DNA of 21,436 nucleotides. It comes from an uncultured Eggerthella sp. Lineage in GTDB: Bacteria > Actinomycetota > Coriobacteriia > Coriobacteriales > Eggerthellaceae. A program made the position numbers and the translations under genes. Of the stretch, positions 15,124 to 21,436 are shown piece after piece. The notes below the pieces were generated by a model. It made no database searches and was not told the origin of the DNA. It saw only the letters and a program-made list of their open reading frames with translations. Location: assembly GCA_900542265.1 (NCBI GenBank), contig UQML01000032.1:1-21436 (forward strand). The letters are read 5' to 3'. How positions within the stretch are numbered: the stretch's first letter is position 1; every line of letters begins with the position of its first letter.

Positions 15124-16841
15124 GCGAGCGCGTTATGAAATTCATGCAGACATTCAAGCACCCCTCACGCACCTTGCTTCTCGTCTACTTTGCGATTGTA
15201 GCCTTCTTTGCGGTTGGCTACATCGTCTTCCCCATCGCCAAAACTGCTGATCTTTCCCTAGCAGGACAAGGACTTGCAGGACTCACCGGCTACGCAGACT
15301 TTTTTGCCTCCTCGGTTCAACAAGGCGCTATCACCAACACCCTTCTTGTTGGTGTTGCCTCCACTCTCACGTGTGGCGTTGTTGGCATCGCGCTTGCCAT
15401 CTACGTGCGCTTTTTCTGCAAAAAACACCGTCGTTTGGTTCAGATTCTCCTCATGAGTCCCGTTATGATTCCCGGCGTCATCATTGTGGTCGCCTTCATG
15501 CAACTCTATGGCGAATCCGGCATGATCACTAAACTCATCTCGACCCTCTTTGGATCAGAAAGCGCACTTTTTTCATTTGGCGGCTTTGGTGGCATCGTCT
15601 TTGTCATCACCTATACGCAGTACGTCTATTTTTATTTGAACATCTACACAGCGCTTCAATACATCGATCAAAACGTCGTTGAATCTGTCACCTCTCTGGG
15701 CGGTGGCTTTACACGCATCATAAAAGACGCAATTCTACCTGTCATTTTGCCCGCTGTTATCATCTCAGCCATGACGACCTTTGTTTCAGCCATTGGGTCA
15801 TATTCGGCTCCCGCGCTCATCGGCGGTAACTTCCGCGTGCTCAGCACCCAAATTGTCATGGCAAAAACTAACTACGATATGCAGCTTGCCTCTATAGAAG
15901 TTATGATTCTTTTGGCGATTGGCGTCATTGCTACTATTGCGTTTTATGGATTAAGTAAGCGCTATGAGATACCACAAAGCACCCGTGCAGTGTACTGGAA
16001 CCCTACGTTTTCACAACGAGGAATCAAGACAGTCTTTACTGTCTTTGTAATCATTCAGCTCATTATCGTGCTGCTCCCAGTAGCAACTATTTTCTACCTG
16101 TCGTTCATGTCGACCTCGTCCATTATGACTGACATTTTTCCGACAGGCTTCACCCTTGCTAATTACGCCCAAGTGTTTACCGAAAAGCGAACCTTCCAGC
16201 CTTTGGGTAACTCTTTATCTATGTCAGCCATGGCGGTTATCGCAGGTCTTATCTTTACCGTGCCGGTAGCGTACGCTGCCCGTCAACGTAAATCTCTTCC
16301 CGCAACGCTCTTGCAATGGCTCTTAATGCTGCCCTGGTGTATGCCTGCAAGTGTTATTGCAATTGACCTTATTAACGTCTTCAATCAGCCAACAATCTTC
16401 TCATTGGGCTCTTCTTTGGTAGGCACGTTTGAAATTCTACCCATCGCCTATACCATCATGGCGCTTCCCCTTTTACTAAGCTCCTCACAAGTTGCTGTTG
16501 GGGGTATACGAGAAAATACTGAAGACGCCGCACGATCCTTGGGAGCAGGACCGGTACGCACGTTTGCGCAGATCATGCTTCCCACCATTATCCCCGGCAT
16601 TGTCTCGGGAGCAATCTTGTGTTTTGTTCGATCGATGGGTGAATACACCATGTCGGCTTTGTTGTACGGCGTTTACAATCGCCCGATTTCAGTAAGCATT
16701 GTCACCACGATGCAAGAGTACTTTATTGGTGTTTCCATGGCGTATGGAGCGCTCGTAATTGCGCTTTGTTGTATTCTTCTCTTTGTCATCCTCAAGCTGG
16801 ATGCCAAACGCTTTAACGTTGATGATGCGCCAGTGAAATAG
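15111..16841 (+). CDS. ABC importer permease, fused double domain (FbpB-like)
   Basis: The membrane channel of the importer. The 576 residues are two permease domains in one chain, about 12 helices in total, as in FbpB/AfuB. Each half has an EAA loop that contacts the ATPase: around VESVTSLGGGFTRII in the first and ENTEDAARSLGAGPVRTF in the second, both followed by LP. The ATG at 15111 gives a 13-nt overlap with the ATPase gene. ATG codons at 15135 and 15144 are alternatives, and none has a strong ribosome binding site, so the first ~10 residues are uncertain. It is the last gene of the operon. No hairpin terminator was found after it, only short tandem repeats. Confidence 0.92.
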   Translation: MRAVSERVMKFMQTFKHPSRTLLLVYFAIVAFFAVGYIVFPIAKTADLSLAGQGLAGLTGYADFFASSVQQGAITNTLLVGVASTLTCGVVGIALAIYVRFFCKKHRRLVQILLMSPVMIPGVIIVVAFMQLYGESGMITKLISTLFGSESALFSFGGFGGIVFVITYTQYVYFYLNIYTALQYIDQNVVESVTSLGGGFTRIIKDAILPVILPAVIISAMTTFVSAIGSYSAPALIGGNFRVLSTQIVMAKTNYDMQLASIEVMILLAIGVIATIAFYGLSKRYEIPQSTRAVYWNPTFSQRGIKTVFTVFVIIQLIIVLLPVATIFYLSFMSTSSIMTDIFPTGFTLANYAQVFTEKRTFQPLGNSLSMSAMAVIAGLIFTVPVAYAARQRKSLPATLLQWLLMLPWCMPASVIAIDLINVFNQPTIFSLGSSLVGTFEILPIAYTIMALPLLLSSSQVAVGGIRENTEDAARSLGAGPVRTFAQIMLPTIIPGIVSGAILCFVRSMGEYTMSALLYGVYNRPISVSIVTTMQEYFIGVSMAYGALVIALCCILLFVILKLDAKRFNVDDAPVK

Positions 16842-16859
16842 GCATTCAGAGGTGAAACC

Positions 16860-16892
16860 AGCTAATCAGCAGCTAGTCAACGGCTAGTCAGC
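16860..16892. repeat. three tandem 11-bp repeats between convergent genes
   Basis: AGCTAATCAGC (16860-16870), AGCTAGTCAAC (16871-16881) and GGCTAGTCAGC (16882-16892) lie head to tail in the 54-nt gap between the permease and glycosyltransferase stop codons. There is no T tract, so it is not a standard terminator. Confidence 0.75.
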
Positions 16893-16895
16893 AGA

Positions 16896-18146
16896 TTACT
16901 GTTGTATCTTTCGCTCTCGTGCATGAGCTTGCGTGTATTCAAGAATGGTGCTGGTCACGCCTTCCCACGTTACACGATGGGTATCACACGCCCGTACATA
17001 GTCGCCCCGCAAACACGCAGCACACGCTTCACGCAAAGCTTGCGTAATAGCCACCTTGAAAGCAGGTACCTCTTCAGGTGCCGGAACATCAAGAGAGCGC
17101 ATCCGCGGAGGTTTAAGATACAAAACAGGAGCATCAGGAATTTGTACCTCAATCCACGGACGCAAGCCAGGCAAATCCGTTACGATTACTGCGCATCCAC
17201 ACGCAAGAGCTTCTACAACCACAAGCGGCAAGCCTTCATAGTACGATGGCAGCACAAAGATATCCGCCGTGCGATAAAACTCGGCCAACTCTGCTGGTGT
17301 TTTCTTACCCAAAAATTCCACGGGCAAAGGGCACGCTTTTGCAAGCTGTTGCGCATGCTCCCATTCCTCTGTTGAGTCAACTGCACCGACAAGCTCTAGG
17401 GTAATTTCATCCGGTGAGTACGTATCAGCAAGCACACCATACGCTTCAATCAGTTCCATTACCCCTTTGGCACGCCAAATCTTTCCGACATACAAAAGGC
17501 GTAAAGGCGCTTCATGTTTTGACTCAGTACGTAATCCATCCGTATTAAAGAGAGCTTGATTGTAGCCGGTACCGACCACTTCTACCCTATCCGCATCCAC
17601 GCAGTACGTCTGTGCAATATCAGGACGCTGGGCATCATGGAGTGCATAAATCCCGTCGAGCGCAGCAATCTGTTCAACAATGTAGTCATGCTCCAAATCA
17701 TGGTTTGCCATTTGACGCAAATCAGTTGCATGCGACAATCCCACCACGCAACGCTCTGACAACACTTCGCGCGCGATACTCGTTACCAGATAGAGGTGAT
17801 GACAAATCACCACATCAGGCTTAAATTCTGCATCAGCTTGTTTGATGGTTCGCGTAAAAGCCGCTTTAAATTGCGCCACCATTTCAGGTGTCATATCTCT
17901 ATAACGCGTCGATGGATAAGGCATCTCATCGCTCATACCCACCACATTAAAAGGAAGCTCCTCAGTCTGGAATCGCACAGGATAAACGGAAGTTTCATCA
18001 GGCAAATCCCATCCATCGGCAACATCCACACCGCAGATAACTGCGGTGGTGTGCCCTGCCGCCACTTGCGCAGCAACCGTCTCAGCAAGATATGTGCCGC
18101 TTCCCGTACTGTCTGGTTTTTGAGCAGAAATATTGAGTATGCGCAT
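16896..18146 (-). CDS. glycosyltransferase, GT4-type (GT-B fold)
   Basis: Probably transfers a sugar from a nucleotide donor to a glycolipid, cell-wall or exported polysaccharide acceptor. The ATG at 18146 is favoured over a TTG at 18161 because TAGGA lies 6 nt upstream; this gives 416 residues. The N-terminal Rossmann domain starts MRILNISAQKPDSTGSGTYL, with a Gly-rich acceptor loop. The C-terminal donor domain contains GKIWRAKG (221-228) and the EX7E motif EGLPLVVVE (E304, E312), followed by ACG and the loop VTDLPGLRPW. Length and motifs are normal for GT4. It stands alone, convergent with the importer operon and divergent from the VOC gene. Acceptor and sugar cannot be told from sequence. 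Confidence 0.88.
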   Translation of the reverse strand: MRILNISAQKPDSTGSGTYLAETVAAQVAAGHTTAVICGVDVADGWDLPDETSVYPVRFQTEELPFNVVGMSDEMPYPSTRYRDMTPEMVAQFKAAFTRTIKQADAEFKPDVVICHHLYLVTSIAREVLSERCVVGLSHATDLRQMANHDLEHDYIVEQIAALDGIYALHDAQRPDIAQTYCVDADRVEVVGTGYNQALFNTDGLRTESKHEAPLRLLYVGKIWRAKGVMELIEAYGVLADTYSPDEITLELVGAVDSTEEWEHAQQLAKACPLPVEFLGKKTPAELAEFYRTADIFVLPSYYEGLPLVVVEALACGCAVIVTDLPGLRPWIEVQIPDAPVLYLKPPRMRSLDVPAPEEVPAFKVAITQALREACAACLRGDYVRACDTHRVTWEGVTSTILEYTQAHARERKIQQ

Positions 18147-18240
18147 ACGACGTCCTATCAACTACAACGCATTATTGTATCTTTAACCACCCACGGCTCC
18201 GTCCACATACTTTTTCTCCACGCCAAAGAACACGTTCAGT

Positions 18241-18295
18241 TTGATTGACTATCATGAAATCATGACATTTTTGCGTGTTTGTCCATATTCACGCA
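18241..18295 (+). promoter_or_regulatory. promoter and leader structure before the VOC-SDR operon
   Basis: TTGATT (18241-18246) and GACATT (18264-18269) are 17 nt apart. The spacer contains the directly repeated palindrome TCATGA (18252-18257 and 18260-18265), a possible operator. Just downstream TGCGTG (18272-18277) and CACGCA (18290-18295) form an inverted repeat with a 12-nt gap in the presumed leader. Candidate elements only. A minus-strand TACAAT for the glycosyltransferase lies at 18174-18179. Confidence 0.35.
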
Positions 18296-18326
18296 GTTAC
18301 CTGACCCCGATCGCAAAGAGAGAACA

Positions 18327-18800
18327 ATGAAAATTCAAGATCTCACCATGACTGACGAGTTCAATGAAATCGTCCAAATTGGCATTATCACCCTTGATTT
18401 AGAGAAGACCAAAGAAGCTATGCTTGACGTGTTTGGTCTTGAGCCTGATGCAGGCGGGGATTCTGTGTATACCAAGTGCTTTTATCGCGATGGGCAGATT
18501 ATTGACGCTGAAGTGAAGTCAGCCTTCTATAACTTCTTTAACATTCAACTTGAATTCCTTGAACCCACCGGAGAAGCAGACACAGTATGGAGCGACTACG
18601 TAAAGATGGGTCGCACGGGTCTTCATCATGTTCGTTTTGATGTTTCCGACAATGATATAGCCAATAAACTTATGGCCGAAAAAGGTATTAAAGTTTGGAT
18701 GGAAGGAACCTCTTTGATTGACCCTACCTGCCGTTTTACCTATTACGATTCACTCGACAAGTTAGGTTTTATTGTTGAAGCGGTAACCCGCTCTAAATAG
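18327..18800 (+). CDS. VOC-superfamily (glyoxalase/epimerase-like) protein
   Basis: A small cytosolic protein of the vicinal oxygen chelate fold; the reaction is unknown. The ATG at 18327 follows AAAGAGAG and gives 157 residues. An earlier in-frame TTG at 18279 lies inside the leader inverted repeat and is unlikely. Two beta-alpha-beta modules are visible, beginning VQIGIITLDLEKTKEAM (16-32) and GLHHVRFDVSD (98-108). In methylmalonyl-CoA epimerase relatives the metal ligands are His, Glu or Gln, His, Glu. Here the first position is Q17, with H100 or H101 and E151 as likely partners, so metal binding is possible but altered. It is followed 58 nt later, without a terminator, by a dehydrogenase gene, suggesting a two-gene pathway on one hydroxylated or CoA-linked substrate. 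Confidence 0.75.
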   Translation: MKIQDLTMTDEFNEIVQIGIITLDLEKTKEAMLDVFGLEPDAGGDSVYTKCFYRDGQIIDAEVKSAFYNFFNIQLEFLEPTGEADTVWSDYVKMGRTGLHHVRFDVSDNDIANKLMAEKGIKVWMEGTSLIDPTCRFTYYDSLDKLGFIVEAVTRSK

Positions 18801-18858
18801 CCCTAAACCTATCAGAAAAAAGATAAAAAACTAGAAACAAAAGAAAGAGATACCTGTC

Positions 18859-19665
18859 ATGGCTGATTCATCAAAAAAGGTTGTTTTAATTACCGGTGGA
18901 GCGATGGGACAAGGTCGTACTCATGCTATCGCTTTTGCAGAAGCTGACTACAACGTTGTGCTCCTTGATATGCTTGATCCCGAAGCCCCCGCTTTTAAGG
19001 AAACTATTGGCGCCGTTGAGAATGCGGGCGCAACCGCTCTTGCAATTAAGACTAACATTACCTCCACTCCAGAAATGGAAGCAGCATTTGCACAAGCTTG
19101 GGATACCTTTGGTCGCCTTGACGTCGTTGTTGCCAACGCAGGCATCATCAACTTTGGTTACACCTGGGAACTTACCGATGATCAAGTTGAAAAGGCTCTC
19201 TCTGTTAACCTTGAAGGCACCTGGCGCACCGACAAATACGCCGCAATGTATATGCGTAAACAAGGTTATGGTCGCATCATCAATATTTCTTCTGTTTCAG
19301 GCTTAAAAGGCACTGCCCAATTAGCAACCTATTGTATGACCAAGTTTGGCATTATCGGCCTTACCAAAACACTTGCTCTTGAATTACAAAGCGAAGGCCT
19401 TCCCATCTACTGCAATGTCGTCTGCCCCACTAAGGTTCGTACTCCTATGTGCGAGACCGATACCTACGTTAATTTTGTTAACACGACTATGGGTAAGAAC
19501 TTCTCAACTTGGCAAGAGATGTTTGAGGACGAGAAGAATCCAGGCGGTTTGAAGTTCTTAAATCCTGAAGACATCACTGAAATGGTTTTGTGGCTTGCCG
19601 AATCTGATGCGGCAACTAAATTCAATGGACGTGAAATTGTAGTTGATCGTGGAGCTATGCTTTAA
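18859..19665 (+). CDS. short-chain dehydrogenase/reductase, NAD-type
   Basis: A cytosolic oxidoreductase of the classical SDR family that interconverts an alcohol and a ketone. The 268 residues show the cofactor motif TGGAMGQG (12-19), D37 at the end of the second strand (favouring NAD(H) over NADP(H)), NAG at 93-95, serines S144/S145 in NISSVSG, and the catalytic pair Y158 and K162 in YCMTK. The variant GxxxGQGRxHA near the N-terminus resembles carveol-dehydrogenase-like SDRs, some of which are mycofactocin-linked. Nothing for mycofactocin is in this window, so I do not press that. A weak ribosome binding site (AAAGAGA) precedes the ATG. It is the last gene of the VOC-SDR operon, closed by the terminator at 19701-19740. 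The substrate is unknown. Confidence 0.9.
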   Translation: MADSSKKVVLITGGAMGQGRTHAIAFAEADYNVVLLDMLDPEAPAFKETIGAVENAGATALAIKTNITSTPEMEAAFAQAWDTFGRLDVVVANAGIINFGYTWELTDDQVEKALSVNLEGTWRTDKYAAMYMRKQGYGRIINISSVSGLKGTAQLATYCMTKFGIIGLTKTLALELQSEGLPIYCNVVCPTKVRTPMCETDTYVNFVNTTMGKNFSTWQEMFEDEKNPGGLKFLNPEDITEMVLWLAESDAATKFNGREIVVDRGAML

Positions 19666-19700
19666 GAGCAACCTCGAAATATATCATTTTGTTTAATCAC

Positions 19701-19740
19701 AAGAGGCGAGCAGATTACTCGCCTCTTTCCTTTTCTTTTT
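19701..19740 (+). terminator. intrinsic terminator of the VOC-SDR operon
   Basis: A perfect 9-bp stem (AGAGGCGAG with CTCGCCTCT, one more A-T pair outside) closes a 7-nt loop CAGATTA. It is followed by TTCCTTTTCTTTTT. It lies about 35 nt after the SDR stop codon. On the opposite strand the hairpin is not followed by a T tract, so it works in one direction only. Confidence 0.92.
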
Positions 19741-19771
19741 GCGCCAAACGCCCAAGAGAAACAATCTTGGT

Positions 19772-20278
19772 TTAGAAAAGCCCTGCAATATCGACACCAA
19801 GCTCTCCTTTATAGGCTTTTTCTATTGCTTCAAAAGCAAGCGCATGATCTTCATGGCTTTTCATGCCTGTAACAGTGATGGTACCTACTACCCCTGCACC
19901 CGCAACACGGATAGGAAACGATCCGCCAGCTGGTGCATAATCCTTATAATCAAAGCCGCGCCATTCAAACGGGTGCAGTCCTTGTTCGCACCAACACTCC
20001 CAATAATAGGAGCTACCATTGCTTGCGTATACCAAGTTCTCTTTACGACGCAACCAATTGTCACTTTCGGGCTTAGTGCCTGGCATTGATGCCGCAAAAA
20101 GCGTGCGACGATTTAGGGTCACCCGCACCGCCACCGCCGCTCCCATCTCAGCAGCACGGCGCAACACATAGACACCCATCTGAAATGCAAGACGTTCATC
20201 AAGTGCGTCGAGCTCATAGCGCGTTTCCTGTTCAACAATTGAATCCATTAGTGCTTGAATATCGGCTGTTTCTTCCAT
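19772..20278 (-). CDS. UPF0303 / heme-degrading (HbpS-like) domain protein
   Basis: Belongs to the small HbpS/GlcG-like fold family annotated as UPF0303 or 'heme-degrading domain-containing'. Its real role is poorly defined; Streptomyces HbpS binds haem, and yeast Ybr137w is a relative. The ATG at 20278 with GAGGGG 6 nt upstream gives 168 residues, the usual length. An in-frame GTG at 20332 has no ribosome binding site. Recognisable parts are a helical N-terminus, NRRTLFAASMPGT (56-68), NWLRRKEN (74-81), GGSFPIRVAGAGVVGTITV (118-136) and EDHALAFEAIE (143-153). There is no signal peptide. It is divergent from the WYL regulator, which may control it through the palindrome at 20379-20395. A hairpin CCAAGA/TCTTGG (19752-19770) follows the stop but lacks a T tract. 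Confidence 0.8.
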   Translation of the reverse strand: MEETADIQALMDSIVEQETRYELDALDERLAFQMGVYVLRRAAEMGAAVAVRVTLNRRTLFAASMPGTKPESDNWLRRKENLVYASNGSSYYWECWCEQGLHPFEWRGFDYKDYAPAGGSFPIRVAGAGVVGTITVTGMKSHEDHALAFEAIEKAYKGELGVDIAGLF

Positions 20279-20374
20279 GGCCTTCCCCTCATTACCCCTT
20301 CTTATTAACTCAAAACGCTCACCTTTTATCACTTATGAATTCTTCGTGAGAAGCTCGTGCAATAAAATGACCTG

Positions 20375-20395
20375 ATTATATTGTACCTAACAATA
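20375..20395 (-). promoter_or_regulatory. -10 box and adjacent 17-bp palindrome between UPF0303 and WYL genes
   Basis: The minus strand carries a perfect TATAAT (complement of 20375-20380) about 97 nt before the UPF0303 start. Its -35 is poor. Overlapping it is the inverted repeat TATTGT, 5 nt, ACAATA (20379-20395). A palindrome inside a weak promoter between a regulator and a divergent gene is the usual layout of an operator. Regulation by the WYL protein is an inference. Confidence 0.45.
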
Positions 20396-20469
20396 GCTAT
20401 GCGATACCCTAGTCAAATAATCTACGTATTATGTTATCCCGCACTAAAGACCCAAGTCCAAGGATTGTC

Positions 20470-21436
20470 ATGGCAAATCAGCCCCATCAAAAACTGAAAA
20501 CACTTCAAATACTCCAAATGCTTTTTGAACAAACTGATAGCACTCATGGACTTACCACACAAGAAATTATCGATAACCTTGCTGCACAAGGTATCCCTGC
20601 TGAGCGCAAAGCAATCTATCGCGATATAGAAATACTTAAACAGTTTGGTCTTGCCATCGATAATCCTGATAAAAAATGGCGCCTTACTGAACGACCCTTG
20701 CAGCTCGAAGAACTTATCATGCTCGTTGATGCCGTGCAGAGTGCTCCTTTCTTAACCGAAGAAATCACCGATGACCTCATCGGCCGCATCCAGCAACTTG
20801 CAAGCCGCAACCAACGCTCTCTACTTGAGCGACGCATTGATGTACCCAGTCGCATCAAGATGCAAAACCAAAGCGTACTTGAAAACCTTGATATTATCCA
20901 ACAAGCAATGCGCGAAAAACGTAAGGTAGCGTTCAAATATTTTTCCTACAACATAGACAAGAAAAAAGAACTTCGGCGTGATGGTCATGAGTACATCCTC
21001 ACTCCTATTCGCCTTATTTATGCCGATGAGTTCTACTACATGATTGTTTTCAGCGACCACTATGCAGATATGGAAGGGCACTATGCCTTTAACCCTTATC
21101 GCGTTGATTGTATGGTTGATGTTCATGTGTCAGACGAACCAGCAACAAAAGACCCGCGCATCGCCAACTATATAACCGAAGAACACCTCTCCCCTTCTTT
21201 TGGCATTTATGCCGCAAAGAAGGTTCCTATTGAGCTTGAGTTTGACCAAGAAGCCATGAATCCTATCATTGATAAATTTGGAGTCGATGCGGTCGTATTT
21301 AAAAAGAAGCGAGGTCGCGCTCGTGCTTACGTGAAAGCACCTTTGAGCCCCCAATTTTATGGCTGGCTTTTGCAACTTGGACCTCTTGTAAAACTTATTA
21401 GTCCAACTGAAGCGGTTGATGAATTCAACGCCCTTC
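20470..21436 (+). CDS. WYL-domain transcriptional regulator (partial, runs off right edge)
   Basis: A DNA-binding regulator with an N-terminal winged helix-turn-helix and a WYL ligand-sensing domain. The 322 visible codons start at the ATG at 20470, with AAGGA 5 nt upstream, and remain open at the window end. Residues about 5-75 form the HTH part (LTTQEIIDNL, ERKAIYRDIEILKQFG). The WYL domain begins around 135 with KVAFKYFSYN and includes TPIRLIYADEFYYMIVF, where the name-giving residues appear as FYY. It continues through a second module near KVPIELEFDQEA (about 255-266) to the WCX-like end (SPQFYGWLLQLGP). Such regulators sense nucleotides, ssDNA or metabolites and often act on neighbours. 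Divergent placement from the UPF0303 gene suggests that target. Confidence 0.9.
   Translation, partial: MANQPHQKLKTLQILQMLFEQTDSTHGLTTQEIIDNLAAQGIPAERKAIYRDIEILKQFGLAIDNPDKKWRLTERPLQLEELIMLVDAVQSAPFLTEEITDDLIGRIQQLASRNQRSLLERRIDVPSRIKMQNQSVLENLDIIQQAMREKRKVAFKYFSYNIDKKKELRRDGHEYILTPIRLIYADEFYYMIVFSDHYADMEGHYAFNPYRVDCMVDVHVSDEPATKDPRIANYITEEHLSPSFGIYAAKKVPIELEFDQEAMNPIIDKFGVDAVVFKKKRGRARAYVKAPLSPQFYGWLLQLGPLVKLISPTEAVDEFNAL

Noticed and set aside
18279..18326. TTG start for the VOC protein
   Set aside because: It lies inside the leader inverted repeat, has no ribosome binding site and adds residues not expected in the family.

Overview
The window looks like chromosomal DNA from a small-genome anaerobic actinobacterium of the class Coriobacteriia. 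By eye the G+C is in the mid-40s and protein style fits Lancefieldella/Atopobium best; this assignment is an inference, not a match. Genes are tightly packed, with several exact stop-start abutments and strong AAGGAGG-type ribosome binding sites. No rRNA, tRNA, insertion sequence or CRISPR array was seen.

Layout. (1) 1-486: non-coding DNA with three degenerate ~61-bp tandem units and a strong minus-strand terminator. (2) 487-4106, minus: hyaA-hyaB-hyaC, a membrane-bound [NiFe] uptake hydrogenase (Tat-exported small subunit, large subunit, cytochrome b anchor), preceded by a 28-bp inverted repeat that fits a NikR operator. (3) 4547-5410, plus: pheA, prephenate dehydratase. (4) 5435-12683, minus: a gene run with a two-gene heterodimeric ABC exporter, a HAD-IB phosphatase, a large protein with a degenerate AAA+ domain, and a MutY-like glycosylase lacking the iron-sulfur motif. 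(5) 13023-16841, plus: a binding-protein-dependent importer (lipoprotein, ATPase, fused double permease) of the Fe(III)/FbpABC type. (6) 16896-18146, minus: a GT4-type glycosyltransferase. (7) 18327-19665, plus: a VOC protein and a short-chain dehydrogenase, closed by a clear terminator. (8) 19772-20278, minus: a UPF0303/HbpS-like protein, divergent from a WYL-domain regulator that runs off the right edge.

How it works together. HyaABC should oxidise H2 outside the membrane and pass electrons through three Fe-S clusters to haem b and the quinone pool. Its processing and nickel-insertion genes are not in this window, and the terminator after hyaC suggests they are transcribed separately. The two ABC proteins form one exporter with one consensus and one degenerate ATP site. 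The FbpABC-like importer is a complete operon, but its substrate cannot be read from sequence.

Most notable: a natural Cys at the small-subunit position that is normally Pro beside the medial cluster, predicting [4Fe-4S] instead of [3Fe-4S]; the NikR-like operator upstream of hyaA; the AAA+ protein without a P-loop; the Fe-S-less MutY homologue with Glu at the catalytic Asp position; and a 17-bp palindrome between the UPF0303 gene and the WYL regulator. I found no clearly new multi-gene system.
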